A DNA stretch of 64,000 nt from Eutreptiella sp. 'Long Island Sound 2002' (GCA_964036045.1 OZ038379.1:182111822-182175821), one strand, 5' to 3'. Shown: positions 9,527-20,865, counted from the first letter of the stretch. Notes: generated by a model from the letters alone, not told the origin. Program-made: numbers and translations.

Positions 9527-11581
9527 CTGCGGATAGTGGCCAGAAGTAGTGTGGAGTGCGGGGAAGCGATGCCCGACAGAGTCTGGGGGATTGCCGTTGT
9601 GGGCGTCGGGTCGTCCTGCTGGACTTGCACATCGGATGTGGATGCGTCGCATTTAGTCGCACTTCAGATGAGGGTCGTTTTGAATGAGCGGAGCGCGCGA
9701 TGCCACTCACCGCGACGACCGCACGCGCGCACGCACGACAAGAACCGACACACTGCGAGAAGCAGCAAACGCATGAGACAAGAGGGAGTGGTGCCGGGAA
9801 CGGCCCGAGGCGCCTTCCGGTCGAAGCATTCAAGCGGTTGCAGGTTGCTGCTACGGTCGCGGTCGGTGATGGATAAAAACATCCGTGGTGCTGCGCCGCA
9901 CCGCATTGCCGGGTACACACGCGCACGCACGCGCGCGAGCAGACGCACATGCACAGAAATGGCTCCCGCGTGCCGGTGTGTATGCGTGCCCGTACATGTG
10001 CGTGCCTGTGCGGCTGTGCAGCAACGGGGGTCCTGAACGCAAATTGAAGAAAATCTCGGTCATGCACGCCTCACACAACCAATGCGCACACCGCCACGGG
10101 GAAGGCAACCAGGGCACTACACACGGCACAGTGTCAAATCATTTAGCGATGCGTCCATCGGAGGTTTGGGAAAGAGAACTCACATGAGCCTTCGCCCGCA
10201 GTCGGTGCTTTATGACCTACAAATTGGCCATTAGGCGCCGGCGGTTGGCGGATAACCGCCGGCCCAAAGGGCTGTCCTTCAGGGGCGGACTGTTGGCCTA
10301 ACCCCCTGCCTGGGGGCGGGGGGGGGAGGGGGTTGGCGGAGGCACCCACAATTTCGACAAAGGCAGGCAGGCAGGCAGGCAGGCACCCCCCCCCCAGCCC
10401 CGCCCTGGGGGTGGGGTATTCGGGCCACGGAAAAAAGAAGGCTGGCTGCCGGTCCACAGTAGTCCGTACACGCCACCAAAAAGGTGAGGCAGTCGTGTTG
10501 GATGGTGTCAGGGACACGGGTGATGTCAGCAGCGGCATGGGCTGGAACACCACTGCAGCAGCGGCCACCACAAGCGCCAGCAACAGCAGAGCATCGTACG
10601 TACTCACTGTCCGGCGGGGCTCTGCTGAACCGTCAGGTACATCCCAACCGATGGGGATTGCACCCGAAGACACGGTCGCATGGTGTCTGCCGCCATACCG
10701 CACCCAACGAGTCACTCAGGCAGGGTCACTAGACTTGGGTCATTGAAGGCATGCACACCCACACAAATGTTGCAAAGACCCAGACACACGCCCTGAAGCC
10801 AAAGAGCACAGGCAAGGGCACGTGCACAGGATGTCTGGACGTCTTGTCAGGCCGTCAAACCGTCAGCAACATGGACCATAAGACGAAGAGGCGCCTTTCT
10901 GTGATGCAGAGTGAAACAGCTGGAGGCACAGTACACGTGAATGACGCAGCTGGAGGCACGGTGTACCAACACACCCACACACCCACACACACCCACACAC
11001 ACTCACACATACAAGCAGCACCAGCAATGGGACTTGCTGCAGTTCTGGAGACAGACCAGATCCGCAGGTCCTGGCGCAGAATAAGACCGGCGAGGATAGA
11101 GCCTGCGGAGCCGTCCAGGTGATGACTGGAATGGATGCACACCAAGCGCGCGCGTGGAGCGGACAAACAGAGCAACACGGTGGTTTTCTAAGTGTAGATT
11201 TGCCTCGTCAGGCCGTGTGCGCGCACACACACAAACACACGATGGCAACCGCAACAACAAAACAAGAGCACAAAAAGGCGATTGGAGAGAATCCCTGGGG
11301 AGACGCAGAGCAGCCCTAGACATCCTCCCTTCTGTCAAAGAGTTGAAAGGGACAGGGTTCAGAACAGTAGCCCCGCAGCCTCCAGAAAAGCAAATTAATC
11401 CACATACACACTCTCTTGCAGTATACCATGCAGTACAATACAAACAGTGGGTGTACACTTGGAGTGTTTGCCAGAGCAATCTTCCGGTCCTGCAGCGCAA
11501 ACTGCACCACAAACCAGGACCAGACACTAACACGCGCAACACACAGATAGGACACATTCAACGACTGGTGCTCAGGGCTCA

Positions 11582-11582
<1 letters not shown>

Positions 11583-11616
<34 letters not shown>
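11583..11616. repeat. (CA)17 microsatellite
   Basis: Uninterrupted CA run, followed after about 65 bp by a second array at 11681-11723. Confidence 0.95.
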
Positions 11617-11620
<4 letters not shown>

Positions 11621-11678
11621 TAGTATACCATACAGTACTTTACCAACCGTGAGTGTACACTTGGAGCATTGCTATCAG

Positions 11679-11680
<2 letters not shown>

Positions 11681-11723
<43 letters not shown>
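11681..11723. repeat. (CA)21 microsatellite
   Basis: Uninterrupted CA run. The sequences just right of the first array and left of it are also related (TTGTAGTATACCAT versus TTGCAGTATACCAT), suggesting a local tandem duplication of the surrounding 150-200 bp. Confidence 0.95.
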
Positions 11724-11726
<3 letters not shown>

Positions 11727-12957
11727 TGCATACACACAGAGACAGCACGGTACGCCATGCATGAACGTGCAGACTGAATCTGAACCAGGCAACAAGCACG
11801 TGTGCACCGGAGAATGCACTACACAGACCTCATAGTCAAGATATCCCTCGTTTATCACTTGTTCCTTCAAATCCTGCGAAAGATGGGAGAACATTGGACT
11901 GGATGTCCAGTACACGAGCCCCTCGTTCAAATTACATGCCATTTGTCAGGCCCTCCCCGGACTTGGCTGGTCGCGCGAGGAGAGGAGTTCCTCCACTCCC
12001 CAGCGTATAGAGCCCAGTATTGGATCCCATTTGGGTTGTGAGTATGCGACCCATTTGGGGATATTCCTAAAGTGTATCAAGCAAGCGAAGTGCCTTTTGG
12101 TTGGGCAGGTGTCCATCCCGCACGAGTGTGTAGTGGGCATTGAGTCAATGAATTCCCATGCGCACAGCACAACTACTTGGCCGTTTGGCCAACCAACGGC
12201 TGCGCCAATCGCAGAACAAAAGTGTGGATGTGGTTGCCCGCTACCACTCAAAGATGCTTGCCATGATGATGTTGGTTGGTTTTGGCCTCTCGGCCTCTCA
12301 ATGGTATGATAAACGCCTGGCAAGGTGCTGTGCAATACAACGTGTGTCCGGTGTCATGGCTTCTGTGTCCGAGGTCAGTTCTGGTGTGAGTGTGGAGGGG
12401 GGGTTTGCCATAAAATTTCCCCACACTAAATTCTGCCATTCCAAATATCGCACGTTCCTAATCCCCCCCGGCAATCACCTGAGGCCCGATCGAAACGATC
12501 TGCGCTGCAACGCACAACGCTCTGCTGGGCAGAGACAACTCCCACATGCATGTAGCCCGGCCCCTCTTTGTTTGCCTTCCCGCACACAATAGCCTCACAT
12601 CACTGCGATTTTACGGACTGCACCACCAAAACGGCGGTGGCACGGAGCCGTCGTGCGTCGGGGCCGTGCTTGCGCGTTGGGCCGGGGGAGGGGGGGTCGT
12701 GCACCTGACATCACGCAGCCCGTCCCCCACACGCAGGCCCAGGCTCTTTGAATCTGACGACCTCTGCAGAAACGTGCGGTGCAGTGCCAGTGCTAAAGAG
12801 GCGTGCCCCCCGCCCCCCCCGCCCCCTCATGCCATGGCAAAACCCCCACGCACAAGCCCCTGGCCCCAGCCTTTGGTCCCACGCGAGGAACCCCCTTTGG
12901 TCTGAACCGGGGGTTTGGGGTGTGCGGGTCACCGACGTGAAGGCCCTGAGTCCCTGA

Positions 12958-13036
12958 CCGACACCCCCTGGCCCACGGTCGATGAGGGAGGCCCGTGTCC
13001 TGACCCGCAGACCCTCGTCGGGAGTTGTGCGGCGAC
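12958..13036 (-). repeat. 79-bp exact repeat, inverted copy of 23982-24060
   Basis: The reverse complement of this segment matches 23982-24060 base for base over 79 bp, and the match stops abruptly at both ends. Both copies can be read as RRTTPDEGLRVRTRASL and onward, but no splice acceptor precedes either. Nearly all other repeats here are diverged, so exact identity marks a recent copy. Confidence 0.85.
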
Positions 13037-13423
13037 CGGCTTCTCGATGCGTTTCGTTGGCCACAACGGAAATGCACATGCCAAGAGCGCTAACAATGAG
13101 GCCTAGAAACATGGCTTCGGGCCCTCAAATACCGCGGCATAATTCGGCACGTTTTTGGTGTGCCAAAGTTCGCCATTACAAAATTCGCCTTGTCCCTAAC
13201 CGTCCCCTCCCCCGGCAGGGGCCACGGCTCATGTTGCCGTACCCAACGTGCACCCCCTTCATTCCCGCGTGGGAGCACGGCCTTGTCGCAGCAGTGGCCC
13301 CGTGTTGCCGTGTTGTCTGGGACCCGGGCTGTGCTTGCGCAAAGGGAAGGGGGAGATATGCCGCATCGGACGGGGGAAACGGGCAAGACGTGTGGCAGGG
13401 CCCTGTGCAAACCCAAAACATAC

Positions 13424-13501
13424 TCCAATAAAGAACTCGTCGATGGCGTGGTCTCGCTCCCGGAGTTCCGCCTTCTCTTCCAGAATTCTGTCGATCTGTT
13501 C
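13424..13501 (-). CDS. coiled-coil exon of the unknown gene
   Basis: Minus-strand acceptor GCAATTCCCAG, then 26 codons in phase 0 reading EQIDRILEEKAELRERDH and AIDEFFIG, then a consensus-like GTATGT donor. The charged heptad-like pattern (I, L, L at a/d positions) predicts a coiled coil. Length 78 nt, identical to the preceding exon at 14555-14478. Confidence 0.75.
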
Positions 13502-13611
13502 CTGGGAATTGCACAGGGCAGAGCCACAGCCACAGCCCGGGGGGTCTCCACCAGGACCGTCTATAACAGCAAACAAGGGGAAACCCATGGCATCCCTTGC
13601 ACTGAATCTGG

Positions 13612-13743
13612 CGGTTGTAAGGCAACTGACGGCGGTTGTATGGTAACTGACGGCGATTGTAAAATAACTGGCGGCAGTTGTACGGTAACCGACGGCGGTT
13701 ATACGGTAACCGGCGGCGATTGAAGAATAACCGACGGCGGTTT
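13612..13743. repeat. 21-bp minisatellite (GGCGGTTG...TAACTGAC), six units
   Basis: Six diverged 21-bp units of the form GGCGGTTGTANGGTAACTGAC. The same 21-bp logic occurs at 43963-44088. It is followed at 13768-13808 by GGGCGGTCTTTAGC, an A-rich stretch and a CAGGGCC end, resembling the poly-A hairpins of the 39-47 kb region. Confidence 0.9.
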
Positions 13744-13808
13744 CGATGGCATAGGGCGATCTTTGAGGGGCGGTCTTTAGCAAAACAAAAAAGAAAGGAA
13801 GCAGGGCC

Positions 13809-14470
13809 TAGAGACTGCCCTAACCTCTGCCCGGGTGCAGGGGCATCAGACGGGGGATACCGCGCACCCCCACGCCCGAGAGGGACTTGCTGAGAGACTT
13901 GCCCCTACCTGATCCCCGTCTTCCCAATCGGGACGCCACGCCCCAGGGCAGGGGGGATCCGTGGCGCAAAACAACAACATCCGATACCATACCTTTGGGG
14001 TATGCCACGCAACAACCCCCCCAAAAGGGGGGGTTTACAGTGTCCGCGCCTGTGCTTGATCTAACAACCCTCTTCGAGGTGATTTTGGTGCCTTGTGTGT
14101 AGGTGCGGGAATCACAGTCCTTTGGATACACAGCGGGTACACCAAAAAATCCTTTGGGACCCCGACTGGGTGCACAAAGTCATTCTTTGGGACACACACG
14201 GTACACAAGATACACAACAAAACCGTTCTGGGGTACGCACCGGCATAAAGACTGATCCTGACATGCAACACACGGGCACCAGTCCCTCTCTACAGAAGAA
14301 CAATGTCAGCTGCCGACCCAAGGAGCAAGAAATGGGGTGGCTTGCGCGACAAATTTCGGGGCGACAATTCATGCACCAATCTGAAAAACGACATTTCCCC
14401 CCGCCGAAATCCCCCATCGCCCTCGATCTGTCCCATGCATCACCCGGCGCTGTCCCGGACCCAACCCCCC
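13809..14470. other. intron, no gene seen
   Basis: Short intron between the exons at 14478 and 13501. Contains loosely repeated TTTGGGACACACA-like phrases near 14110-14235. Nothing else recognised. Confidence 0.4.
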
Positions 14471-14477
14471 TCCACAC

Positions 14478-14555
14478 CTGCCGAAACAGCTGCTCAATAT
14501 GGGCTTGCCGGGCCGCCAACTCCCGCTGCTCGTGCTCCACCTTCAGACGCAGCTT
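14478..14555 (-). CDS. coiled-coil exon of the unknown gene
   Basis: Minus-strand acceptor GCCGTCTTCGTGCAG, then 26 codons in phase 0: KLRLKVEHEQRELAARQ followed by AHIEQLFRQ, ending at CAG and a GTGTGG donor. The alternating hydrophobic and charged residues form two to three heptads. The donor GTGTGG is the same as that used by the calpain-like gene at 47960. Confidence 0.78.
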
Positions 14556-14559
14556 CTGC

Positions 14560-15300
14560 ACGAAGACGGCGGGTCCACACCGCAAAACCGGGACCGCGTG
14601 TTTCCGTTGCCACCGCGAGCGCTGCGTTTGGTTGCCACGAACGCGCCATTCGCACTCCCCAAACTACCGCTGGAGCAAAGAGCCCCAGCCCCCGACTGTC
14701 AGCCCCCGGCCCCAGACTGGGGGCTTCACACTCGGCCTTCGGTGCGCTTCGGCAGGATTGCCGGATCTCGGGGCACGGGTGGGTCTCTGTGTAGTTCTGG
14801 GCCCCCTGCACCTGCGGGGGGGTCTGGAGGGCGGGGGGGGGGGGGGCAAATGTTTTTGGTCGGTTTTTATTTTGGGGGCACACTTGAATGCCCCATCGAT
14901 TCCTGAGCATTTTGGCCACACAAATGTGGGGGGGCAAAGAAATTGTTCGACACTCGTCATTCGGGGAAAGCCCGTGTAATCCTGGCAGACGCATCAATGC
15001 ACCCCCCCCACCCCCAAGCACCCAACGAGCCGTGATGTGGTTGTCAGCCCCACGGCGTGGGCGAAAAGCCTGCCGCCCCCCCCATGGGCGTAGGTCTCAG
15101 GGCGTGGGGGGGGGGGGGGGGGGTCCCCACTTCAACACCCTCCGGGTGTTGGTGCTCAGTCCATTTGGTCTCGGCGATCACAGACCCAAAGTGCCGCACC
15201 GGCGGAGTATATGATGAACACCCCCCACCCCCTTGCCTCCCTCGCCCCCGGCAGATGCGTGTGCGCAGCCCTAAGTCGGCGGGCACAAAAGGGGGTGTGA
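14560..15300. other. large intron, poly-G runs
   Basis: First part of the 6.3-kb intron between exons 20866 and 14555. Poly-G runs near 14826-14846 and 15105-15122. No gene recognised. Confidence 0.4.
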
Positions 15301-15321
15301 GTCGTGCCGTCTGCCCCGTGC

Positions 15322-15441
15322 CCTGCGCCCCGTGCCCTGTGCCACGCGTGCAGTGCCCTGTCCCACACAGTGCCCTGTGCCCTGCGCCCCGTGCCCTGTG
15401 CCACGCGTGCAGTGCCCTGTCCCACACAGTGCCCTGTGCCC
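15322..15441. repeat. 59-bp tandem duplication
   Basis: Two consecutive near-identical 59-bp units built from GTGCCCTG phrases and containing GTGCCACGCGTGCAGTGCCC. Related GTGCCCTG/CAGGGCAC wording continues at 15670-15965 and 16690-16850, so this is one locally amplified GC-rich family. Confidence 0.85.
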
Positions 15442-15995
15442 TGTTGGGCTCCTGAAAAATTGGGTTTGGGGGGCCCTTGGAGGCCCCCTTTCCAGACCCC
15501 CCCCCCGCTTCGGTAGGGGGCTCCGAGGGCCCAGTGCCCATAGGGCTCTCTGGGGTCGGGGATCGGAGGGGCTGCTGCCAGGGAAGTATTAGAAGGGGGT
15601 GAGGGGGTCTGAAGGGAAGAGGGAGGGGGGGGGGGGTTCGGCCGGAGCCCCCCTCCTCCTTCGGTCCCAGGGCACGGGGCAGACGGCACAGTGCACAGTA
15701 CGCGGGGCAGGACATGCCAGCGCCACCGGCCACACGCCGCAGGGCCCAGGGTCACCGATGAGGGCACGGCGCTCATCGCGTTGCCCTCCTGGGCAGAGGG
15801 GCAGTGCGCCCGCTGCTCCCTCGCGCTCTGCCCGGGGGAGAGCGTGCCAACAAAGTTCCCGTTGGCACGTGCTGAGCGCCTCAACACCAAAAGCCCCAAA
15901 AAGAGGGCCCAGGGCACGGAGCACATTGCACAGAGCACAAGGCATAGTGCATGGCACGGCACAAGGCCGTGGACAAATTGAAGTTGGGGGGGGGG
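15442..15995. other. intron, GC-rich, family-1 terminus fragment
   Basis: Contains a lone family-1-like end GGGAAGTATTAGAAGGGGG near 15579 and diverged GGGCACGGGGCAG wording. No gene recognised. Confidence 0.4.
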
Positions 15996-16203
15996 GGATG
16001 CATTACAAGGGGAGGGGCCTCAGAGGCGGTTCCAGAAGCGGTTAGACAGGCGGTTGGAGGGGGTTGCCAAAGCGGTTGGGGGCGGTAACTGTCGGTTACA
16101 AATGCCATTGAGGCTGGCGCTTGGCGTTTGGGACACAGCGGGTGGGCGTAGTCTGGGCGCCCTGGAGGTGGGGGGGGGGTACCCTCCCCTCCTAATGCAT
16201 CCC
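15996..16203 (+). mobile_element. miniature inverted-repeat element, family 2 (plus copy)
   Basis: Complete copy: left end GGGATGCATTACAAGGGGAG, right end (reverse complement) GGGATGCATTAGGAGGGGAG. The interior carries AGCGGTTAGACAGGCGGTTGG, a GGTTACAAATGCCATTGA block, GGGCGTAG-CTGGGCGCC and a poly-G run. Roughly 208 bp, no ORF. Confidence 0.8.
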
Positions 16204-16489
16204 TGGGGGTGGGGGGCACCCTTGGAGTGCCCCTAGATATTGGAGGTGGGGGGCAAAGGAGATGCAAGGGCCACAAGCCTCATTCCTCCGTCCGGGTGCT
16301 GTACCGGGGCCCCAGTGGGCAGGGTAATGGTTCTCCGCCGCAGGGGCATCAGAAAGGGGCCAGCCCTACGGGTCCCCAGCGTGACCACGACCGGTGAGCA
16401 CTTGGGGGCACAGGGGTGAGGGACCGATGATACGGCTGCGGGGGTGGGGGGGGGGGCAGGGGCGAATGGAGGGGCTGCGGAGGCAGCGG

Positions 16490-16560
16490 CCAGTGATGTA
16501 TTAGAACGGCCGTACACCGTAGGAGGAGGGGGGGGCTACCCCCCCCCTACCTCCCCCCCC
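16490..16560. mobile_element. family-1 element terminus fragment
   Basis: GTGATGTATTAGAACGGCCG followed by TAGGAGGAGG and a poly-G/poly-C junction matches one end of the family-1 elements at 22.6 and 52.2 kb. The core and opposite end are missing. Confidence 0.55.
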
Positions 16561-16596
16561 TGGACCCCCTCCCCCCCTCCCTCCTCCTCTTGTAAT

Positions 16597-16985
16597 GTTT
16601 GAGGCTGACAGCCAAAACTTTGCTTCGGCGCCTTCGGTGCCAACAGGATTTAAGCTTCAAATTTTTCGGCCCCCCTTCGGCGGGGACCATAGGGGGAGCG
16701 CCCTGCGCCCCTGCGGACCAGGCCCTGTCCCCTGTGCTGCCCGAGGCCCAATGCCCTGTCCCATATACCCTACGCCCCGTGCCCCAGAACAGCCGTCCGC
16801 TGCACCCAAGGCCCTGTGCACGACGCCCTGCGCCTTGTCTCCGGCGGCCCGTGACCCCCCTCCTCCCCTTCCAATGTTGGAGGCTGACAGCCAAAATTTT
16901 GCTGCGGCGCCTTCGATGCCAAGAGGATTTAAGCTTCAAAATTTTCGGCCCGCCTTCGGTGGGCACTACAGAGGGACCCAAGGAG
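16597..16985. repeat. pair of ~105-bp direct repeats (16597-16700, 16874-16985)
   Basis: Both copies read GAGGCTGACAGCCAAAA, then GGCGCCTTCG-TGCCAA-AGG, then ATTTAAGCTTCAAA and TTTTCGGCC. They differ at about one base in seven. The spacer is GTGCCCTG-type GC-rich sequence. Confidence 0.8.
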
Positions 16986-16999
16986 GAGGGTGCCCCAGC

Positions 17000-18090
17000 C
17001 AACCCCCCCCCCCCCCACCGTCAGACCCCCCCTCTCCCCCCTCCCCCCCTTCTATTACACCCCCCTTGGGCCCAAGGTAGTGCCACTTGGCCGAGACCTT
17101 TGGGCCACCTCTTCCCCCAACGTGGGGACCCTGAGACAGCGGGCCACTTGGATTTCTGCCCCCAGAACACCCCCCCCCCCCCCCTCCGGAGGGCGTGGGC
17201 CCACCGGGGCCAAGCCTGCTGAGCCGGGCTTCCCATGCTCCTCATCAGTCACCCACGGCACCGGGGGCACACGTTTCCGGGGTCCCGCATGGACCGCGGT
17301 TTTGTCCAGACGACCCCAGGCACCCGGCCCTCTGCGCTGGTATCCACGTCAGCAAGTGGGCGGCGGGCGGGCGGGCGGTGGCAGCGAAAGGCGCCTCTGA
17401 CGATGGCACTGCAGCCCCTTTCTTTCTGCTCCTTTGGCGGAGGGCCCAGGGCAGGAGGGGGGGGGGTACCCCCCCCTCCTTCTACATCCCTGGGGGGGGG
17501 GGGTTCTTTCTGTTGGCTGAACCGGCTTCCCGTGGATAAGGAGTCCACGGATGCGCCCAAATAGTGTGCCTCACGCGCAGGGCTGTGCTGAAATGGGGGG
17601 AGGGGGATGGTAGGGGTGGGCTCTAGACCCAAGGGTCTGTGTACGAAAAATGGCCCAAAAACCTTTTCGTTTGTAAGTTCTGACTTCCACCCCCAAGCAA
17701 ATGTTTTGTGGGGCTCGGGGGGAGGGGGTTGGGGGAGTGGTGTGTGTGCCATCAAGGCCGAAGGAGTATGCCGGGCGGTGCTACCTGGTGTACGTACGTG
17801 TGCAAGGGGGTCCTCCACTCATGGCTGGGGGTGTGGGTTGTCCGATCGTTGGGTTTGGGGGTGAAGGGGGCGGGTTCAGAAAAGCTGCGAGAGGCGGGCA
17901 GCCTGTTGGGCTGACTAACAGCTGGGGGGGGGAATATTTTTAGTGCGTGAGAGTGGGGCAGTTGTCCCGCTCCTCACAAGTTCAGGGGGGGGTAACTTTC
18001 CCGTTCAAGCACGGCCCTGGGTACCGGATTGGGGCTCAGGTTTTCCTCTTCATCGGCAGCGATGGACACAACAGGGGGTACAAGACCGCT
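17000..18090. other. intron, includes a family-1 core fragment at 17618-17700
   Basis: The block GTGTACGAAAAATGGCCCAA with nearby CGTTTGTAAG resembles the family-1 core but lacks termini. A lone right-end-like CTTCTACATCCC lies near 17480. Otherwise GC-rich with poly-C and poly-G runs. Confidence 0.45.
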
Positions 18091-18095
18091 TTTGG

Positions 18096-18277
18096 GGAAT
18101 TTTTTGGAATCTTTTTTTAAATTTTTTCCGGAAATTTTTTGCAAATTGTTTTTGGAAACTTTTGGAAATTTTGCTTCGGAAATTTTTCCAAAAAATTTCA
18201 AAAAAAAATTCCAAAGAATTGTTAAACAAAGAAAAAATTTCCCAAATAAAATTCCGAAAAATTTCCAAAAAAGACTT
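18096..18277. repeat. AT-rich imperfect palindrome
   Basis: The left half is built from GGAAATTTTTT and CTTTTGG phrases and the right half from their complements (AAAAAATTTCC, CCAAAAAA), with the centre near 18180. It could form a long interrupted hairpin or cruciform. The chance ORFs across it are Phe- or Lys-rich and not gene-like. Confidence 0.75.
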
Positions 18278-18299
18278 GCACGTAAAAAAAAAACGCTTC

Positions 18300-20350
18300 G
18301 ATGCATTTCACCACTTTGTACCTCTCGAGCAAACAAAAACGCGCTCGGGAACCAGAGGCCAAAGGCAACGAGCACCGCTGTGCCCGTCAACCGGCAGTGG
18401 GGCGAACCACGTCCTGAAAGGGAGGACGGCGGGACGAGGAGGCGATGGAGGCGACGGCTGAGGCAGCTGGCACATAGCGGGGGGCTGCAGGCCACAGACC
18501 TCGTGGGGATCCGCCTCGGACCTCTCCCCCGAAAGCAGCTCAAGAAGGTACTGCAGTGGGCAGGGCAGATGCAGAGGGCTGCGGGTTGGGGGGGTTCGAG
18601 GCACCGCAGGCACCGTCGACCACGCAGGTGCACAGGGCAACACCGCACTGCCCCTGCGGCCGAAAAAGAGGGGGCGCAGTCCGGACAGCCGACCACTTTC
18701 AGCCCCGGCCTGGCCCCGACCGACGACGGACGCGCGCGCGTCACACCGTGAGCCGATGATGGGTGGAGGTCCTGGGGGATAGTCGTAAAGACAAGACATG
18801 CAACAATCATGCAGATACAACACGCAAACATCGTGCCAATAATATCCAGTACCGGCCTACACTCTGGGGGGATCCTTGCACTGCGCGCTGCTGTTAAGAC
18901 ATCCTGTGACCCCAAACCCCAAAAAACCTCCAAAGTGAGCCCCTTCCAAACGGCCGCAATAGGCAACCCTCTGAGGAGCCCAGTTGTGTCTTGCTGTTCC
19001 CTCCCATCGCCGAAGCCAAAAGAACACGCAGCATGCCTGGGGTGCTGTGAGGGATAGCGCTCGGTGAAAAGGGCTAATTACACTTGTCCCACCAACGCCT
19101 CGAATGTGGGCCAACTCCGTGACCAAATCTCTGCGAGGTGGACCGGCTGAAAGCAATAGAAGTTTCTCTTCGCTGGGGGCTTTGTTCAATTGTGAGGGAA
19201 TTCATGCTGGAAAATCTTTGAAGCGACGCTTAAAATTAAAGGGAAAATTTCAAACTCAAATCCATTGCTGCATCTCAGATTGCTGACTGCTGCACGGAAG
19301 GCGGCATGTGTTCCCATCCTGGTCCAATCCACCTCAAATGAACATAACGATAGCAAAATATTATGAGCTAACATCACCTATGAATTCTGAACAGGGGGCA
19401 CCTATGAAAATTTGAATAGGGGCAAATCATAACCAGCATGATCCTGACCTCCTGCCATGCAGTCTTTGGCGGTCCAGACATGCAGTTCAACTCAGCTCCC
19501 GTGTTCTGCACCCACAAAAAAAAACATGTTGTGCCTTGCCACCCCCACAGTGCAAACCAGGCCAGCACCGAATGCTGCCTTGAGGTCACATGAGGGGCTG
19601 GGCTGCGGGCTGCGCACAGTTGGGGCGCCTGTACCTGCCCGACACGATCGCATGGCGCAGTCCGGACTGCCCGGTCACAAGCCCTGCCAGGCCGGTGACC
19701 AGACCCGAGACTCCAGGGCCCCACGGCAGCCCCCTCTCAGAGCCGGTTAGCTAGGCGGGTGGAGGAGGTTGCCAAAGCGGTTGGGGGCGGTTGCTGTCAG
19801 TTACAAATGCCATTGAGGCGGGCTGGAGGGGGACAGTGGCTGGGCGTAGGCTGGGCGCCCTTGAAAGGGGGGGGTACCTCCTTCCCTTCCACTGCATCCC
19901 GGGGGGGTCGTCGGGTGGGCGTGCCTGTGGGCGGGGGGGGGGGCTCGGGGTACTGCAGGGGCACGTGGGGGCACACGGATGGTCTGCGCGTGGCTTTGCA
20001 CGTGGAAGAGGGGGCGAGGGTTGGGGTAAACCCCCAGCAATCGTCAGTTACCCCCCAACCGCATCTTTCCAACCGATCTTGTAACCGCCGCCGCCCCCTC
20101 CTTCCCAGCCGCCATCCCAACGGTGCCAACCGGTCGCACAGGCGCGTCCCGCACTCCCCTGCGGCATCCTCTCTCTCCCAACCGAACGGGGGCGGAGGGG
20201 GGGAGGGGGGAGGAAGGCTGAAGGCGTGTGCCGGTTGGTGCTGCCGGGCGTACGGACGTGTGCGCCTTTCGCGGAACGCCCGGGGGGGTGGGGGGGGTCA
20301 TGTTCGTTGGCTCTGGGAGGGGGCGGGGAGGGGGGCGGGGCCATAGGCTC
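18300..20350. other. intron, one hydrophobic reading, no firm exon
   Basis: A minus-strand reading near 18870-18750 (VLDIIGTMFACCICMIV and on) looks like a transmembrane helix with a GTGTGA donor. Its acceptor is weak and its phase (1) does not fit the flanking phase-0 exons. A partial family-2 element lies at 19735-19900. Poly-G runs near 19936, 20190 and 20290. Confidence 0.4.
19735..19900 (+). mobile_element. family-2 element, left end lost
   Basis: Shares GTTGCCAAAGCGGTTGGGGG, the TTACAAATGCCATTGA block and GGGCGTAGGCTGGGCGCC with 15996-16203. It ends CCTTCCACTGCATCCC. The left inverted terminus is missing or too diverged to see. Confidence 0.7.
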
Positions 20351-20357
20351 ACTTATG

Positions 20358-20735
20358 GGGGCCTTCCCAAGGCTGGACTTTTTGTCATTCTCTTTTACCG
20401 AGCATAGTCTCTCGAAGAAACCTGGAAATAATGCCCATCTCTTAAGTAGTTGATTAAGCAGAGAATGGGCCAATTAGTATTGGATCTCATCCACTGGGGT
20501 CTGCGAACTGGACACCCCCAAAACAGTGCCAAATGGGCTTATGGGCTCATTTATGGGGGTTTTGGGCCTTTTGGGGGGCGTCTAGTGCGCAGACCCTGGT
20601 TGATGAGATCCAATAAATATTGGCCCATTCTCTGCTCAATAAAATACTTAGGAGATGGACATTTCTCCCAGGTTTTGACGACACACTATGCTCGGTAAAA
20701 GAGAAGGACAAAAAAGTCCAGCCTTGGCAAGGGCC
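20358..20735. mobile_element. fold-back element with ~165-bp inverted arms
   Basis: The left arm (20358-20523) and right arm (20572-20735) are inverted copies. Both, read inward, give AAGGCTGGACTTTTTTGTC, TTCTCTTTTACCGAGCATAG, GCAGAGAATGGGCCAAT and ATTGGATCTCATC in the same order. Arms differ at roughly one base in six. The central spacer is about 48 bp and G-rich. No ORF. It lies in the large intron just left of the exon at 20866. Confidence 0.88.
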
Positions 20736-20865
20736 CTACGCGTGGCTGCTTCTCCTGGGCTCTTTGCTCCGAGTTGCAGCAGCACAAAGACCGACTCCGA
20801 TAGAGAGAGCGAGAGGAGGAGTGGATGGTGGTGGTGGGTGGGCGGGGGGTTGGCACGCACGCGAC

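Larger units (their letters stand above)
10088..12957. other. large intron segment, microsatellites and scattered repeats
   Basis: Lies between exons at 13424 and 9526 of the unknown gene. It contains a GGCA tetranucleotide run (10364-10385), CA arrays at 11583-11616 and 11681-11723, and a block near 10480-10570 related to 43010-43090. A minus-strand hydrophobic reading near 10540-10600 lacks a credible acceptor. No gene was recognised. Confidence 0.45.

Noticed and set aside
10520-10620. Minus-strand hydrophobic reading ALLLLALVVAAAAVVF
   Set aside because: No pyrimidine tract before it and the phase does not fit the surrounding phase-0 exons. Part of it is a dispersed repeat shared with 43.05 kb.
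13020-13112. Minus-strand hydrophobic reading MFLGLIVSALGMCISVVA
   Set aside because: Acceptor (TTTCTAG) is weak and the frame runs into the 79-bp exact repeat. Not supported as an exon.
18029-18751. 240-codon plus-strand open frame
   Set aside because: The first half translates the AT-rich palindrome and the rest is GC-rich with competing frames on both strands. No domain or splice support.
18750-18870. Minus-strand transmembrane-like reading VLDIIGTMFACCICMIVACL
   Set aside because: Acceptor weak and phase 1 on both sides, incompatible with the neighbouring exons. Kept only as a remark.
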